Positions 24,657 through 32,689 of a DNA stretch of 64,000 nucleotides are shown here, one piece after another; position 1 is the stretch's first letter; each line of letters begins with the position of its first letter. The notes beneath the pieces were generated by a model, which was not told the origin of the DNA, did not search any database, and worked only from the letters and a program-made list of their open reading frames with translations. The translations under genes were made by a program, and so were the position numbers. The stretch covers positions 136,186 through 200,185 of the forward strand of contig JAKQTP010000123.1 in assembly GCA_029563035.1 (NCBI GenBank), read 5' to 3'. This stretch comes from an archaeon (GTDB lineage Archaea; Iainarchaeota; Iainarchaeia; CSSED10-239).

Positions 24657-24759
24657 TTTTTTTATCTTCTTTCGAAAAGAGTTGTATACAAGAAATATAT
24701 ATAAATACAAATACTGCTACAAGAATTAAAAGAGGAAATACTAAATCTTTCTTTTTCAT
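24649..24759 (-). CDS. Tiny membrane protein (36 aa)
   Basis: MKKKDLVFPLLILVAVFVF then a short Cys-containing, basic tail; a single transmembrane helix. Its end overlaps the ATP-grasp start. Confidence 0.45.
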   Translation of the reverse strand: MKKKDLVFPLLILVAVFVFIYISCIQLFSKEDKKNG

Positions 24760-24956
24760 AAAATTTCTTTTCTATCTTCACACATACCAATTGTGAAAAA
24801 TCCTAAATGAATATAATAAATAGGTCCGTCATACCAATCTTTTACAAAACCAAATTTCCATTTTTTATTAGATATGATACCTATACAAAGATACCATTGA
24901 TACTTCTTTCCTGTATCTGAAATTGTTTTTTCTGTTTTGATATTAAATAGATTCAT
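24756..24956 (-). CDS. Small hypothetical protein
   Basis: 66 aa from the ATG just after the previous stop. WYLCIGIISNKKWKFGFVKDW suggests a small beta-barrel or sheet. Overlaps the tiny membrane gene by 4 bp. Confidence 0.5.
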   Translation of the reverse strand: MNLFNIKTEKTISDTGKKYQWYLCIGIISNKKWKFGFVKDWYDGPIYYIHLGFFTIGMCEDRKEIL

Positions 24957-24957
24957 T

Positions 24958-25170
24958 TTAAAAAATGAAATTAAGTACAATGTACATACTAGTTAAAATA
25001 AAACCTATGCTAAATCCTATTAAAAACTTCTTTTTAGAAGACAACTTATCCAATCTAGAAAACATCCGAGAAAAATCATAATGTTCATAATCATCTTTTT
25101 TTACGTACTCCAGAAATTCTTTTATTGTATCTTTGTCTAACTCAAATGGAATTTTATTTAGTAATTTCAT
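24958..25170 (-). CDS. Small C-terminally anchored membrane protein
   Basis: 70 aa from an internal ATG. Acidic N-terminal half (FELDKDTIKEFLEYVKKDDY) and a C-terminal hydrophobic helix (FLIGFSIGFILTSMYIVLNF). Confidence 0.5.
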   Translation of the reverse strand: MKLLNKIPFELDKDTIKEFLEYVKKDDYEHYDFSRMFSRLDKLSSKKKFLIGFSIGFILTSMYIVLNFIF

Positions 25171-25375
25171 CTTTTTTGAACCACTGATATAAACCAACTA
25201 TACTTGTTATACTATAAATAGAAAATAGCACAACTTGAGGATAATCTTCTTTGTAAATGCCTATAATACAATATCCTATATTACCTACTAACCATAATAC
25301 ATAGCTGTAGCGATTTTTAAATACGTTAAGAACAGATCCTAATATGTTAATTCCTACAAATATCCAACTTAACAT
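25154..25375 (-). CDS. PnuC-like small membrane protein
   Basis: 73 aa, three hydrophobic segments: WIFVGINILGSVLNVF, YVLWLVGNIGYCIIGIY, VVLFSIYSITSIVGLYQWF. The layout matches a half of PnuC/PQ-loop-type transporters; a paralogue lies at 30666. May act in vitamin uptake or simply in the membrane. Confidence 0.55.
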   Translation of the reverse strand: MLSWIFVGINILGSVLNVFKNRYSYVLWLVGNIGYCIIGIYKEDYPQVVLFSIYSITSIVGLYQWFKKDEITK

Positions 25376-25590
25376 TCTTCTTCTTTTTCTTCTTCCACCT
25401 TATTTTCTAAGCCTTCAACAATAGTCTGCTTCGTAAAAGATAATCCAATCATAGCCCTATAAAATAGATCCACAAATTCACTGATAGGTGCATCAGAATT
25501 TACATTTGTAGTAACAATCTCTACTGAACAAACATTATCTCTATCTACCTCAGCAAAGATATCTGTTGCTTCGACTCTAATTTTAATCAT
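25369..25590 (-). CDS. Small acidic hypothetical protein
   Basis: 73 aa. Beta-rich N-terminus (IKIRVEATDIFAEVDR) and Glu-rich C-terminus. Phage proteins of this kind are common but uncharacterised. Confidence 0.5.
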   Translation of the reverse strand: MIKIRVEATDIFAEVDRDNVCSVEIVTTNVNSDAPISEFVDLFYRAMIGLSFTKQTIVEGLENKVEEEKEEEC

Positions 25591-25608
25591 TACTATTCTC
25601 CTTTTTAT

Positions 25609-25695
25609 TTAATCTATAGATGTTGCAAATAAAATAGCAAGTAATAAAAATATAACTAGTAATATACCGATTATAATATAATATATAATATTCAT
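25609..25695 (-). CDS. Tiny membrane peptide (28 aa)
   Basis: Almost entirely hydrophobic (YYIIIGILLVIFLLLLAILF is the general character). It starts two bases before the neighbouring gene's end. May be a real small membrane protein; weak evidence. Confidence 0.35.
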   Translation of the reverse strand: MNIIYYIIIGILLVIFLLLAILFATSID

Positions 25696-25696
25696 A

Positions 25697-26038
25697 TTAA
25701 TTACCTTTACGAAATACAATAATATCTGTTAAAATATATAAGGATATAAGATTAAGTAATCCTATACCACCTAATATAATAGAAGATATTATATTAGATA
25801 GTGCTAATTCATAAAATACTGCACCTATCCAAAAGACAACACTAAAACTATTTAAAGCTATCAGATTATATGCCATATCTTTTTTTTCTGCTAAGGGCAT
25901 TGAGACGATATTTATAATACATATAAATATAATTAATATTTGCATCATAATATTTGTTTTTGTCAGACAAACGAAACCTATTATAGACGCAAGACCATTC
26001 ATAAAACATAAGGTAATTAAGGTATCTTTAACTTTCAT
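25697..26038 (-). CDS. Four-helix membrane protein
   Basis: 113 aa from the ATG overlapping the upstream stop (ATGA), with GGGAGG upstream. Four hydrophobic segments along the whole length. No motif; possibly a holin or transporter-like protein. Confidence 0.55.
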   Translation of the reverse strand: MKVKDTLITLCFMNGLASIIGFVCLTKTNIMMQILIIFICIINIVSMPLAEKKDMAYNLIALNSFSVVFWIGAVFYELALSNIISSIILGGIGLLNLISLYILTDIIVFRKGN

Positions 26039-26211
26039 TCTTCGTCCTCCCAACACCAGTCTTCTGGAATCAAATCATCTATTTTACAATATACTCTTCC
26101 TATATCTTTTACTTCTTCTGTGTGTGCAAATCTCAGTAAATGAGAGAATAAAGCATCTTGTATAATAAATAATTCTTCTTTAGTTAAAGTGATAATAATT
26201 TCTCTTTCCAT
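26035..26211 (-). CDS. Small acidic protein (58 aa)
   Basis: Helical, with LTKEELFIIQDALFSHLLR and a Trp/Asp/Glu-rich end (EDWCWEDEE). Overlaps the membrane-protein gene by ATGA. Confidence 0.5.
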   Translation of the reverse strand: MEREIIITLTKEELFIIQDALFSHLLRFAHTEEVKDIGRVYCKIDDLIPEDWCWEDEE

Positions 26212-26248
26212 AATAAATGATCCTGGTGTAAATATAAGTAATAATTAC

Positions 26249-26692
26249 TTAACCACAATTAGAACATTGCACCTTTCCTGGTCTAACTACTTCCATTGTT
26301 TTCTTTCCGCATTCAGGGCATCTTTTAAGCCAGATATTTTCTCCATCTGTAATAACTTGAGCACTTTCTGTAGTTGTTTTCCATTTTAATAATTCATCTA
26401 AATCATAAAAAACAGGAATATTATTTTTCTTTGCAAACTTAACTTCTATATCTGCACCCTTGGATTTACCAGGCAGTCTTAAAAGACAATCGCATTGTTT
26501 CAACCATTCTAAATCTAACCGCATGCAAGTATTATAATCTTTAGGGTTCATAATATGTTGAAAATGTAGTAGTAATGGACAAAAGGGTGCAAATCCAAGA
26601 TCTATTAATTTATCTGCACATCTCATAGAATTCCCTACATTTATACCCATATCACCCTTACTGTAAGGTGATGCTATATATACTTTTATCAT
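26249..26692 (-). CDS. DUF4406/nucleoside 2-deoxyribosyltransferase-like protein with zinc ribbon
   Basis: 147 aa. YIASPYSKGD, FAPFCPLLLHFQHI, CDCLLRLPGKSKGADIEV follow the fold of nucleoside 2-deoxyribosyltransferases and DUF4406. The C-terminus adds a C4 ribbon (CPECGKK...CSNCG). A role in nucleotide salvage or signalling is inference. Confidence 0.75.
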   Translation of the reverse strand: MIKVYIASPYSKGDMGINVGNSMRCADKLIDLGFAPFCPLLLHFQHIMNPKDYNTCMRLDLEWLKQCDCLLRLPGKSKGADIEVKFAKKNNIPVFYDLDELLKWKTTTESAQVITDGENIWLKRCPECGKKTMEVVRPGKVQCSNCG

Positions 26693-26750
26693 TTATTATA
26701 ACTCCATTTCACATACTATTTCTTTCTTTAAACTGAACAGATAAGTTCAA

Positions 26751-26999
26751 TCATATCGAGCCGTTTTCTTCTTTTCGTTTTTCTTCATATTCAGCTAAAA
26801 TAGATCTTTCTATTTCAGTTGCACATTGGCGTAATTCGCCAATAAAGTTCTTATAATTATTATATGATGGTTTAATAAAATACTTACAAAATTTAAATAA
26901 GATATAATTTAAATCACCATCTGCTTTTATCTCTGCTTTTGCAAGATCCACTACAATATGTTCTAGCTCTGTTCTTCTTGATTGTTTAATATAAGGCAT
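26751..26999 (-). CDS. Hypothetical protein
   Basis: 82 aa, helical. LEHIVVDLAKAEIKADGDLNYILFKF and YKNFIGELRQCATEIER resemble a conserved small phage family of unknown role. Confidence 0.55.
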   Translation of the reverse strand: MPYIKQSRRTELEHIVVDLAKAEIKADGDLNYILFKFCKYFIKPSYNNYKNFIGELRQCATEIERSILAEYEEKRKEENGSI

Positions 27000-27015
27000 T
27001 ATTTATCTCCATATA

Positions 27016-27573
27016 CTAATTTATTTTAAGCCAACCATCTTCCTCAAATTTCTTAATTCTTTCTTCATTTCTATCCATAAAATAGTTTGATTCTGTAGTA
27101 TGTATCATAAATATTTTTCTTTGTATAAATTTGGAAGCACCGGGAATCACTTCAATAATACCACAATATGGATGATACGCCATACCTGAAATATTTACAT
27201 CTACATGATTTACTACATCGAATAGTTGTATTAATGGGCTATAATATTTTTCTGGTTCTTTTAGAAACATAGCATCTAGTACTTTTACTCCTCTATATCT
27301 ATACCCATTTCCTTTAAGAAATTTCGATTCTGTTAAACTAGATGCAGAGCAATGTTCTAAGTTTGGAAAAACATTTCTAAGATCACCAGGAAATTCCAGA
27401 AAGATAATATCAAAATCTTTACAAGAATCTTTATCTAATAAACTATCCCTTACTGCACCACCAAATAATAAGAAATTAAGATTTGCATCTGCAAGTTTAT
27501 TTAGATTAATACCTAACTGTCTTTCATATTGATGAATTCTTTCTATAGCTGCATCATTTTTAATAAATATCAT
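27016..27573 (-). CDS. Pol-beta superfamily nucleotidyltransferase (CCA-adding-like head)
   Basis: 185 aa. FLLFGGAVRDSLLDKDSCKDFDIIFLE carries the GG...D-x-D core of the class II CCA-adding/poly(A) polymerase head domain. The C-terminal tRNA-binding helices of full CCA enzymes are absent. No tRNA here encodes CCA, so tRNA end repair is possible, but other nucleotidyl transfers are too. Confidence 0.7.
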   Translation of the reverse strand: MIFIKNDAAIERIHQYERQLGINLNKLADANLNFLLFGGAVRDSLLDKDSCKDFDIIFLEFPGDLRNVFPNLEHCSASSLTESKFLKGNGYRYRGVKVLDAMFLKEPEKYYSPLIQLFDVVNHVDVNISGMAYHPYCGIIEVIPGASKFIQRKIFMIHTTESNYFMDRNEERIKKFEEDGWLKIN

Positions 27574-27591
27574 TATTATAGCATCCTTATC

Positions 27592-27834
27592 TCAATTACA
27601 AAAAAATATACTAAAACAAAAATATAATAATATTAGAAGATAAATACTAAGAACAATTAATACAAAAATACCAATAGTAATAATTCCACTTAACCAATAA
27701 TCTGTATAATCATTACAAAATACTAATATCAATGAGGAGTTTAAATATCTTGTTTGTATTCTTCCAATTATATAAGGAAAGACTACGACTCCTAGAATAA
27801 CTCCTATAGTTAATAGTAATGCTTGTATGCACAT
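27592..27834 (-). CDS. Small membrane protein
   Basis: 80 aa with two to three hydrophobic segments (LLLTIGVILGVVVFPYIIG; SGIITIGIFVLIVLSIYLLI). Function unknown. Confidence 0.5.
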   Translation of the reverse strand: MCIQALLLTIGVILGVVVFPYIIGRIQTRYLNSSLILVFCNDYTDYWLSGIITIGIFVLIVLSIYLLILLYFCFSIFFCN

Positions 27835-27843
27835 AGATTCCTC

Positions 27844-28557
27844 TTAATACTTTTCTAGATATAATTCTTTTGTATATTTATCATAAACTTGTTTCATTTC
27901 ATATGCAATTCTTTTATATTTACAATGCAAAGCAAGTTTTCCTGTAAATAGCCTTCTAATAAATTCCTTAAAGGTTCTTCCATAAAAGAATCCAACACTT
28001 CCAAGACCTAGATCAATTAAGAAAGCATGTATTTCATCCCACCAAACAGTTTTATCATATTGCTTATAAGTTAAAACTTTAAACATTGGAGAGAAATCTA
28101 ATTTATATGTTCTAGTATACTTATTTGCTATTCTTCTTATCTCTGAGTTATAATTTCTATTTAGATAATATAAAGCATGTGCAATCTCATGATCAATAGC
28201 GCTATATTTAGCTTTATCAGATTCAAAAGTAGCTATAATATAAAAATCATTCATTAATTGCTGATTATTTTGTTGAACAATTTTTATAATTTTAAGTTCA
28301 TCTAATGAAAAATTTACAGAATATCTTTCATGAAATTTTCTACAAACTTCACCTGGAATATTATGCCCCAATACTATTGAATAATAATTAGGAATATATT
28401 TTAAGATATCTGTTGTCTCAAATAATCTATTTTTGTAGATAGGGGATTCATTAAATTCACTAAATCTCATGAAGGTTCTATTCATAGATTCTTGATCTTC
28501 AAATATAAAATGAAAAACTCTTTTGTTATCTTTAGTTCTATAAGTTTTATATCTCAT
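27844..28557 (-). CDS. Putative zinc metallopeptidase-like protein
   Basis: 237 aa. SAIDHEIAHALYYLN (about residue 125) contains HExxH in a helix; WWDEIHAFLID further on could provide a third ligand Glu. Related phage proteins are uncharacterised. Substrate unknown. Confidence 0.6.
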   Translation of the reverse strand: MRYKTYRTKDNKRVFHFIFEDQESMNRTFMRFSEFNESPIYKNRLFETTDILKYIPNYYSIVLGHNIPGEVCRKFHERYSVNFSLDELKIIKIVQQNNQQLMNDFYIIATFESDKAKYSAIDHEIAHALYYLNRNYNSEIRRIANKYTRTYKLDFSPMFKVLTYKQYDKTVWWDEIHAFLIDLGLGSVGFFYGRTFKEFIRRLFTGKLALHCKYKRIAYEMKQVYDKYTKELYLEKY

Positions 28558-28579
28558 TTTTATTGCCTCTTAACATTAG

Positions 28580-28930
28580 TTAAATTGCTTCTTTTTCAGA
28601 TAAAATTAATTCAGAAGAATCTTCAAATACAACTTTTTTAATTTTGTATTCTTTCATTATCTTTATACAATTCTCACAGCAATAAGTATGTCCTATTAAG
28701 TATAATGTTCCATCTATTGCTTCATCACCTGCATTAATACAAGCATCTACTTCTGCGTGATTTTTTTGTTTGCAAATATCTTTGCATAACTCATATCCTT
28801 GTCCAGAAGGTAGATCTTTTCTTGGACACTCTTTTTGAGGATTAGCACACCAATTAGATCCACAAATCAGTTTGGAATTCAAAGTTAAGATATACGCAGT
28901 TACTTCTTGTTTAGCACATTTACCTTTCAT
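28580..28930 (-). CDS. dCMP/cytidine deaminase-like protein
   Basis: 116 aa. Zinc motifs HAEVDA and CCENC, plus CPRKDLPSGQGYELC. Deaminates dCMP or a related nucleotide for dTTP supply. A second deaminase-like gene lies at 35.4 kb. Confidence 0.8.
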   Translation of the reverse strand: MKGKCAKQEVTAYILTLNSKLICGSNWCANPQKECPRKDLPSGQGYELCKDICKQKNHAEVDACINAGDEAIDGTLYLIGHTYCCENCIKIMKEYKIKKVVFEDSSELILSEKEAI

Positions 28931-28932
28931 AA

Positions 28933-29235
28933 TTACTTATATAAAAAGTTATCTTCTGTCACCCAATATTTTCTTTCTTTTGGAGAAAATTTTCTTAGTA
29001 AAGAAAAATAAAAAATAGTTCCTAATATATAAAACCTAATATTTTCCGTTTTTAATCTACTAAGAAATTTATAAGCATCACCTGAACATAATCCTGGGCA
29101 TTCACAGCATATTCTACCGCATTCCGGACAAAAAGTATCATAATCATATTGAACTAGATTATAACTTATTCTTAGATAAGTAAGAATCTTATAATTAGAA
29201 TGATCTATATGATTTTTAGTTAAAAAAGGATTCAT
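28933..29235 (-). CDS. Hypothetical Cys-rich protein
   Basis: 100 aa. CPECGRICCECPGLC in the middle suggests a zinc site; C-terminal part hydrophobic and basic. No family recognised. Confidence 0.55.
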   Translation of the reverse strand: MNPFLTKNHIDHSNYKILTYLRISYNLVQYDYDTFCPECGRICCECPGLCSGDAYKFLSRLKTENIRFYILGTIFYFSLLRKFSPKERKYWVTEDNFLYK

Positions 29236-29246
29236 ATTTTTATTAC

Positions 29247-29576
29247 CTAAACTGAAATAATATCTTCAATATATAAGTAGTCTGCTAAATACACTTGATC
29301 TGGACTTTTTTCTTTCTTAACTATTTTTTTACATTTACATTTAGCAATAGCTTTGTATTCTGTATTTTTGAATTTCTTAAGGTATTCTCTGCATAGTTCA
29401 GGTGAAGGAATTATATGCCAACCTGACATATATTCAGATCCAATACCATCCCTTACCATCTTCTTTTCTGCTTTAAGCCATTTTTTTATTGGTATTGTTT
29501 TACTTCCTTCTAATCCGTGAAATAATGTTTTTGCATTTCCATTCTGAAAATCAATTATTTTATACCAATACTTCAT
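29247..29576 (-). CDS. Conserved-looking phage protein
   Basis: 109 aa. SGWHIIPSPELCREYLKKF is a pattern shared by uncharacterised phage proteins; the CKCKK segment may bind metal. Upstream gap contains structured RNA and tRNA-Met. Confidence 0.6.
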   Translation of the reverse strand: MKYWYKIIDFQNGNAKTLFHGLEGSKTIPIKKWLKAEKKMVRDGIGSEYMSGWHIIPSPELCREYLKKFKNTEYKAIAKCKCKKIVKKEKSPDQVYLADYLYIEDIISV

Positions 29577-29601
29577 CTAAGTCTCCTTTTTTATATTAAA
29601 A

Positions 29602-29772
29602 AATGCAGTACAGACGGATACTGGTGTACACCGAGCGAATATAACCTTTAGCCGATTTCTGCTTCACCGTCACGGCATCGTATGATCTCTTCCACTGAAG
29701 GAGGGTGTAACTTCGAGCCTACCTTATTAGAAGCTATATCTCAAATTTAATGAGCTCCGTCTGTACTGCATT
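29602..29772 (-). ncRNA. Structured RNA closed by a 17-bp stem, abutting tRNA-Met
   Basis: On the minus strand ATGCAGTACAGACGGA pairs perfectly with its complement about 140 nt later, followed by a U-tract. Inside: hairpins CTCcTTC-AGTG-GAAGAG, CCG-TGA-CGG and palindrome GGTGTACACC, plus an unpaired-looking CCCTCC that could pair with Shine-Dalgarno sequences. It begins right at the 3' end of tRNA-Met. No known family recognised. Confidence 0.65.
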
Positions 29773-29841
29773 AGCGGGTGTGAGAGTCGAACTCACCTAA
29801 GAAGGGTATGAACCTTCTGACTGTCCGCTAGTCTAACCCGC
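29773..29841 (-). tRNA. tRNA-Met(CAT)
   Basis: Minus strand: acceptor GCGGGT/ACCCGC, D-arm ACT...AGT, anticodon arm GAAGG-TTCATAC-CCTTC (anticodon CAT), T-arm GTGAG-TTCGACT-CTCAC. Short at about 69 nt. CAT could also be tRNA-Ile2 if C34 is modified. CCA not encoded. Ends may be off by one or two bases. Confidence 0.88.
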
Positions 29842-29847
29842 GATATA

Positions 29848-30147
29848 TTATTCACCATCCTCTTTTTCAAAAAGATATTGTTTTATCTCATCATCTGTAA
29901 ACATTTTTGTAACATCTTTTTCCCAAAATCTGTATAGCATTTTATTATATGACCACATTCCTTGTTCTATTTCACGCAGGAGTTTACCCTTTTTTCCTTC
30001 TTGTTCTAGAGAATGTCTTTTTTTAATTGCTTTTTCAAACACTTTAAGTTTGGCAGTTAAAACCCATTCATTTCTAGTAGCAAAACCTATACAAAACGCT
30101 AAACCACATATAATTATTATAACAGGTATAAAGATATTTAAGGGCAT
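29848..30147 (-). CDS. Membrane-anchored hypothetical protein
   Basis: 99 aa. N-terminal helix (IFIPVIIIICGLAFCIGFA) followed by a charged, helical cytoplasmic or periplasmic part. Single-pass topology. Confidence 0.55.
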   Translation of the reverse strand: MPLNIFIPVIIIICGLAFCIGFATRNEWVLTAKLKVFEKAIKKRHSLEQEGKKGKLLREIEQGMWSYNKMLYRFWEKDVTKMFTDDEIKQYLFEKEDGE

Positions 30148-30155
30148 ATATAATC

Positions 30156-30599
30156 CTATTTATCTATGATTAGTATACCATCTAAATGGTCTAATTCTTG
30201 TTGTATCACTCTTGCAGATACATCACTAAGATTTAGTTTTAGTTCTTCACCATCTAAATCTATTCCTTTTACAGATATCTCTTTCCATCTTTCTACCTCT
30301 CTTTCTTGACCTGGGCAAGAAAGACAACCCTCCATTCCTTTTATAGTTTCATCGCTATGCGACGTAATCTCTGGATTTAATAAAGTTAATCTAACACCAT
30401 TTTCGTACATAATAGTATCTATAATAAGCATTCTATATGAAGAACCTATTTGATTAGCAGCTAAACCAATTCCTTTATTGGAATACATTACTTGAAACAT
30501 TCTTTTAGCAACATAATGTACTTTTTCATCTATCTTATCGATATTCTTGCATTTTGTTCTTAAAAAATCGTTTGGGTGTTTAAGTAATGTATAACTCAT
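30156..30599 (-). CDS. Peptide deformylase-like, altered metal motif
   Basis: 147 aa. GIGLAANQIG (motif 1) and EGCLSCPG (motif 2) are intact, but motif 3 reads QQELDHLDG instead of QHExDHLxG: the first His of HExxH, a metal ligand, is Gln (codon CAA). Phages are known to carry short PDFs acting on nascent proteins. This one may be inactive, use a different ligand, or be decayed. Confidence 0.88.
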   Translation of the reverse strand: MSYTLLKHPNDFLRTKCKNIDKIDEKVHYVAKRMFQVMYSNKGIGLAANQIGSSYRMLIIDTIMYENGVRLTLLNPEITSHSDETIKGMEGCLSCPGQEREVERWKEISVKGIDLDGEELKLNLSDVSARVIQQELDHLDGILIIDK

Positions 30600-30665
30600 C
30601 TTTTTTCCTCTTGTTGAAAATATTAAAAATCGAATTTTTTTCTGTAACTTTTTCTTCCTTTCTCT

Positions 30666-30905
30666 TTATTCTTCAGTTTGAACGAATTTATCTTCTTTAG
30701 ACCACTGAATTAAACCCCAGATTTCAGCACCCAAATATAGAATAAAGTTTCCAACTAATGACCATTGTTCTCTGTAAATGCTAACTCCTATCCACCAAAT
30801 AGAACAAAGAATCCAAAGAAGAAAACACCATTTATTCTTTTTGATATTAAGAAGATAACCTATAAAACTTATAGAGACAAAAAACCATCCAAATTGATCT
30901 ATCAT
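30666..30905 (-). CDS. PnuC-like small membrane protein (second copy)
   Basis: 79 aa. WFFVSISFIGYLLNIKKNKW, LLWILCSIWWIGVSIY and FILYLGAEIWGLIQW parallel the protein at 25154 helix by helix, so the two are paralogues. Confidence 0.55.
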   Translation of the reverse strand: MIDQFGWFFVSISFIGYLLNIKKNKWCFLLWILCSIWWIGVSIYREQWSLVGNFILYLGAEIWGLIQWSKEDKFVQTEE

Positions 30906-30944
30906 TTGGAATACTCTTTAATAAGTTTTCTTACTTTTAGACGT

Positions 30945-31139
30945 TTAAAGCAGAGGAGAAATTGTAGAAGCTTTTCTGTGATTTTTTTCATGTTTCTTAC
31001 CTTCATTTTTCTTTCTTTCTAATCTCATTTGTTTTATAGATTTATCTGCAAGCTCCTGAAGAGTGCTATTCCCACTGGACCATTCTTGACATTTATTTGC
31101 TACGGTTGAACAAACTGGTATGTAAATTCTATTTGCCAT
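30945..31139 (-). CDS. Small basic hypothetical protein
   Basis: 64 aa, Lys/Arg/His-rich C-terminus, CSTVANKCQEW near the start. Its start overlaps the stop of the 38-aa ORF upstream. Confidence 0.5.
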   Translation of the reverse strand: MANRIYIPVCSTVANKCQEWSSGNSTLQELADKSIKQMRLERKKNEGKKHEKNHRKASTISPLL

Positions 31140-31245
31140 CTTTTTTTAATTCTTCCTTTGTCTTATTAATTATATGAAGAATGATCTTTAATTCTAATTC
31201 TATTTGTTTTGCTTCTTCTCTTAATTGTTGAGATTTAGTTTTCAT
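31129..31245 (-). CDS. Tiny coiled-coil protein (38 aa)
   Basis: A single amphipathic helix (QQLREEAKQIELELKIIL). Overlaps the next gene's start by about 11 bases. Confidence 0.4.
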   Translation of the reverse strand: MKTKSQQLREEAKQIELELKIILHIINKTKEELKKDGK

Positions 31246-31246
31246 T

Positions 31247-31477
31247 TTATTCTTTCATTATTTCTATAATATTCTTTTTAAGAAAATATTTAAATACTTG
31301 TTTAGTAATATTTATTTTTCTTTCTATTTTAGGATCACTTCTATATAAAATCACTGAAAAATCTTTATCTGAACCACGGTATGGTTTTAATTCAAATATT
31401 TCATCTTTATCAAAAGAGATAGTACCTCTTCTTAACCAATCTCCATATGAAAATTCTGTAATAAATTTAACTTTCAT
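31247..31477 (-). CDS. Hypothetical protein, N-x-G-type small domain
   Basis: 76 aa. VKFITEFSYGDWLRRGTISFDKDEIFEL...FKYFLKKNIIEI. The layout (N-terminal strand, RGT/GE turn, C-terminal FxxFLKKxxI) recalls the small-protein array at 47-64 kb, so it may be a member. Confidence 0.5.
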   Translation of the reverse strand: MKVKFITEFSYGDWLRRGTISFDKDEIFELKPYRGSDKDFSVILYRSDPKIERKINITKQVFKYFLKKNIIEIMKE

Positions 31478-31479
31478 AA

Positions 31480-32028
31480 TCAGTATTTTTTATTACCATG
31501 ACGATAAGCTCTGGTATTATTATACTCCATTTTTCTTTTTAGAATATCTTCAAAGTCCCAACCTTTATATCCAAAATAATCTGCTATACGAATGAATGCA
31601 TCTATAAGCTCTGTTGTTTCACCACAAGGTTTTCCATTCATATCAAGATAATAATCTTGCTTTTGCTCACGAACATCTTCTGTTGCTTCTGATATCTCAG
31701 AATGAATTAAAGCATGAATCTCAAGAGGCGATCTTGGATTATCCCACCATCCTTTTTCTTTTGCGGTTGCATGTATTTGATTTACAAAATCATTTATGGT
31801 TAAAGATTTTTCTTCTTTACTTTCTTCATAAGGGAGACCTTCTAAATGACAATATTCTTTCTTTTCTTCATTCCAAAGAAGAACTTGTTGTAAATCTTTT
31901 CCACCACATCTGGTATAATCATTACCACCATCTATAAAAGTAGCTTGTTCACAATTGCATTGTTGAAAATCATGCCTAGATTTTGATTCTAATTCTTCGT
32001 TGCAACATTCACATTTAACTTTGCTCAT
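31480..32028 (-). CDS. MazG-like nucleotide pyrophosphohydrolase fused to a zinc-binding N-domain
   Basis: 182 aa. N-terminal CECC...ESKSRHDFQQCNC...IDGGNDYTRCGG is a phage zinc-binding module (DUF7695-like). The C-terminal part has HALIHSEISEATEDVRE and GETTELIDAFIRIADY, the Ex2E...Ex2D core of MazG-like NTP pyrophosphatases. Probably cleans up non-canonical nucleotides or signals. Confidence 0.8.
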   Translation of the reverse strand: MSKVKCECCNEELESKSRHDFQQCNCEQATFIDGGNDYTRCGGKDLQQVLLWNEEKKEYCHLEGLPYEESKEEKSLTINDFVNQIHATAKEKGWWDNPRSPLEIHALIHSEISEATEDVREQKQDYYLDMNGKPCGETTELIDAFIRIADYFGYKGWDFEDILKRKMEYNNTRAYRHGNKKY

Positions 32029-32029
32029 T

Positions 32030-32686
32030 TCATTTCCTTTTAAATATTATTGATTTTAAATCCTTAACTTTTTTTCTAAAATCTTCTTTCGTGGTATTAT
32101 TTTCTAGAATATAATCGAAATAAGAATCCTCTAAAGAATCTAAATCTGTTTCAGATATATCTGAATCTATTAAACCTGTAGTTCGTTTTATTCTAACTGT
32201 TATAACATCAAATTTATCTTGTAAATTATTTTTTAATTCCTCTAGTTCATATTTAAATCTACAATCAGTTATAACTATATTACATTTATTTATATCTTGA
32301 AATACCCAGTGTTGTAATAATAAATTAACCCAAATCAATTCGTCAAAAGTGGCTTTAATTACTTGTCCATACCACTGCATTAAATTCCTTGCTGTAAAAG
32401 CTTTACCAGAATCTCGAAAAGTGAGATCACATATGGGAACTTCTTTTAACTTGGGGTCAAAAAAGTAATTAGGTATTCCTCCTACTCCAGGTAACTTTCC
32501 AACTAAGCCTGCAGTAATTTCAACTATTTGATCTTTTAATTCATCTGCGAGAGCTAATCTATAAAATGGTATATTAGATCGTTTACTCGTTCTACATATA
32601 ATATTAGAAAAAGTATCTTTACCAACACACTTTTTACCTGATAATAGTAATACAACTCGCCTAGGTGTAGATATAGATTGTGACAT
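32030..32686 (-). CDS. Deoxynucleoside monophosphate kinase-like
   Basis: 218 aa. P-loop LSGKKCVGKDTF (residues about 15-26), then LADELKD, GKAFTARNLMQWYGQ and ITDCRFKYELE. The layout matches phage dNMP kinases (T4 gp1-like). Supplies dNTPs with the deaminases and MazG-like protein nearby. Its upstream side is bordered by the TnpB element. Confidence 0.75.
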   Translation of the reverse strand: MSQSISTPRRVVLLLSGKKCVGKDTFSNIICRTSKRSNIPFYRLALADELKDQIVEITAGLVGKLPGVGGIPNYFFDPKLKEVPICDLTFRDSGKAFTARNLMQWYGQVIKATFDELIWVNLLLQHWVFQDINKCNIVITDCRFKYELEELKNNLQDKFDVITVRIKRTTGLIDSDISETDLDSLEDSYFDYILENNTTKEDFRKKVKDLKSIIFKRK

Positions 32687-32689
32687 TTT

